A DNA stretch of 35,530 nt from Helicobacter didelphidarum. Its GTDB lineage: Bacteria; Campylobacterota; Campylobacteria; Campylobacterales; Helicobacteraceae. The stretch is from positions 1 to 35,530 of the forward strand of contig NZ_NXLQ01000020.1 of NCBI RefSeq assembly GCF_003364195.1, in the 5' to 3' direction. The notes below the pieces were generated by a model. That model saw nothing but the letters and a program-made list of their open reading frames with translations. It did not search any database and was not told the DNA's origin. Position numbers and translations under genes: made by a program. Within the stretch, counting starts at the first letter, position 1. The number at the start of each line of letters is the position of its first letter. Of this stretch, positions 35,325 to 35,530 are shown in pieces.

Positions 35325-35530
35325 AATCTAGGGAAAGTGGTTTAGGTTGAAAAAAGGGGTGGTGTTTTTTACTTCATTTGTCTTTCTCCCTTTTTCCCCT
35401 TTTTTTTTTTTTCTTTCTTTTTCTTTTTCCCCCCTCCCCTTCTTAAATTTTTTTTTTTTCTCTTCTTCTTGTTTTTTGTCTTCTCCCTTTTCTTTGTGCG
35501 TCTTTTTTTTTTTTAAATGTTTTGGTCTTT
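35325..35530. other. Low-complexity T/C-rich contig end, probably unreliable sequence
   Basis: After the G run the composition changes abruptly to G-rich and then long T and C runs (for example T12 and C6), unlike the preceding 35 kb. This looks like degraded read quality past a homopolymer rather than real genome, so I annotate nothing in it. Confidence 0.7.

Noticed and set aside
1-35530. CRISPR array, insertion sequence or prophage
   Set aside because: I looked for regularly spaced direct repeats, transposases, integrases and phage structural genes and found none.

Overview
The window is AT-rich DNA from a Helicobacter species (Campylobacterota); I cannot fix the species. The genus call rests on gene content: a HP1076-like FliS co-chaperone, FliW-BamD-Lon in the order I recall from H. 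pylori, the futalosine menaquinone enzyme MqnE, HldE-HldD, and a G9 tract inside an outer-membrane autotransporter gene. The word AGAWTCT is strikingly common throughout.

Layout. 1-4309: the first 19 codons of an MBOAT O-acyltransferase running off the left edge, then fliR behind a secreted protein of unknown function, a second secreted unknown, and radA. 4575-6656: a lone GmrSD-type (DUF262/DUF1524/DUF5655) putative defence nuclease. 6756-11079: acs, a 0.6 kb divergent spacer with a long inverted repeat, a MetF-like reductase, and a receiver-like unknown. 11169-16430: rarA, then an efflux set made of a MacA-like adaptor, a TolC/NodT-type outer-membrane lipoprotein and a DUF3240 protein, with no inner-membrane pump gene in the window. 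16901-20830: dicarboxylate symporter, hemB, mqnE. 20930-24247: an autotransporter with a phase-variation tract, a small secreted protein broken by two frameshifts, and an ABC-transport auxiliary lipoprotein. 24384-28807: fliW (minus), then bamD-lon and a GNAT acetyltransferase. 29019-29109: tRNA-Ser(GCU), with promoter and terminator. 29615-31088: an unusual pair, a signal-peptide-bearing TadA-like deaminase followed by a two-domain cystatin-like protein. 31541-34933: FliS co-chaperone with a sigma-54 promoter, then hldE-hldD for ADP-heptose synthesis. From about 35303 the sequence enters an A9-G13 tract and then T/C-rich low-complexity sequence that looks like a bad contig end.

How the genes fit together. 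Most are housekeeping: flagellar export and assembly control (FliR, FliW, FliS co-chaperone), envelope building (BamD, HldE/HldD, lipoprotein), DNA repair (RadA, RarA), central metabolism (Acs, symporter, MetF, HemB, MqnE) and proteolysis (Lon). The accessory and most interesting parts are the deaminase/cystatin pair with an operator-like dyad over the deaminase promoter, the switchable autotransporter, the orphan efflux parts and the solitary GmrSD-like nuclease.
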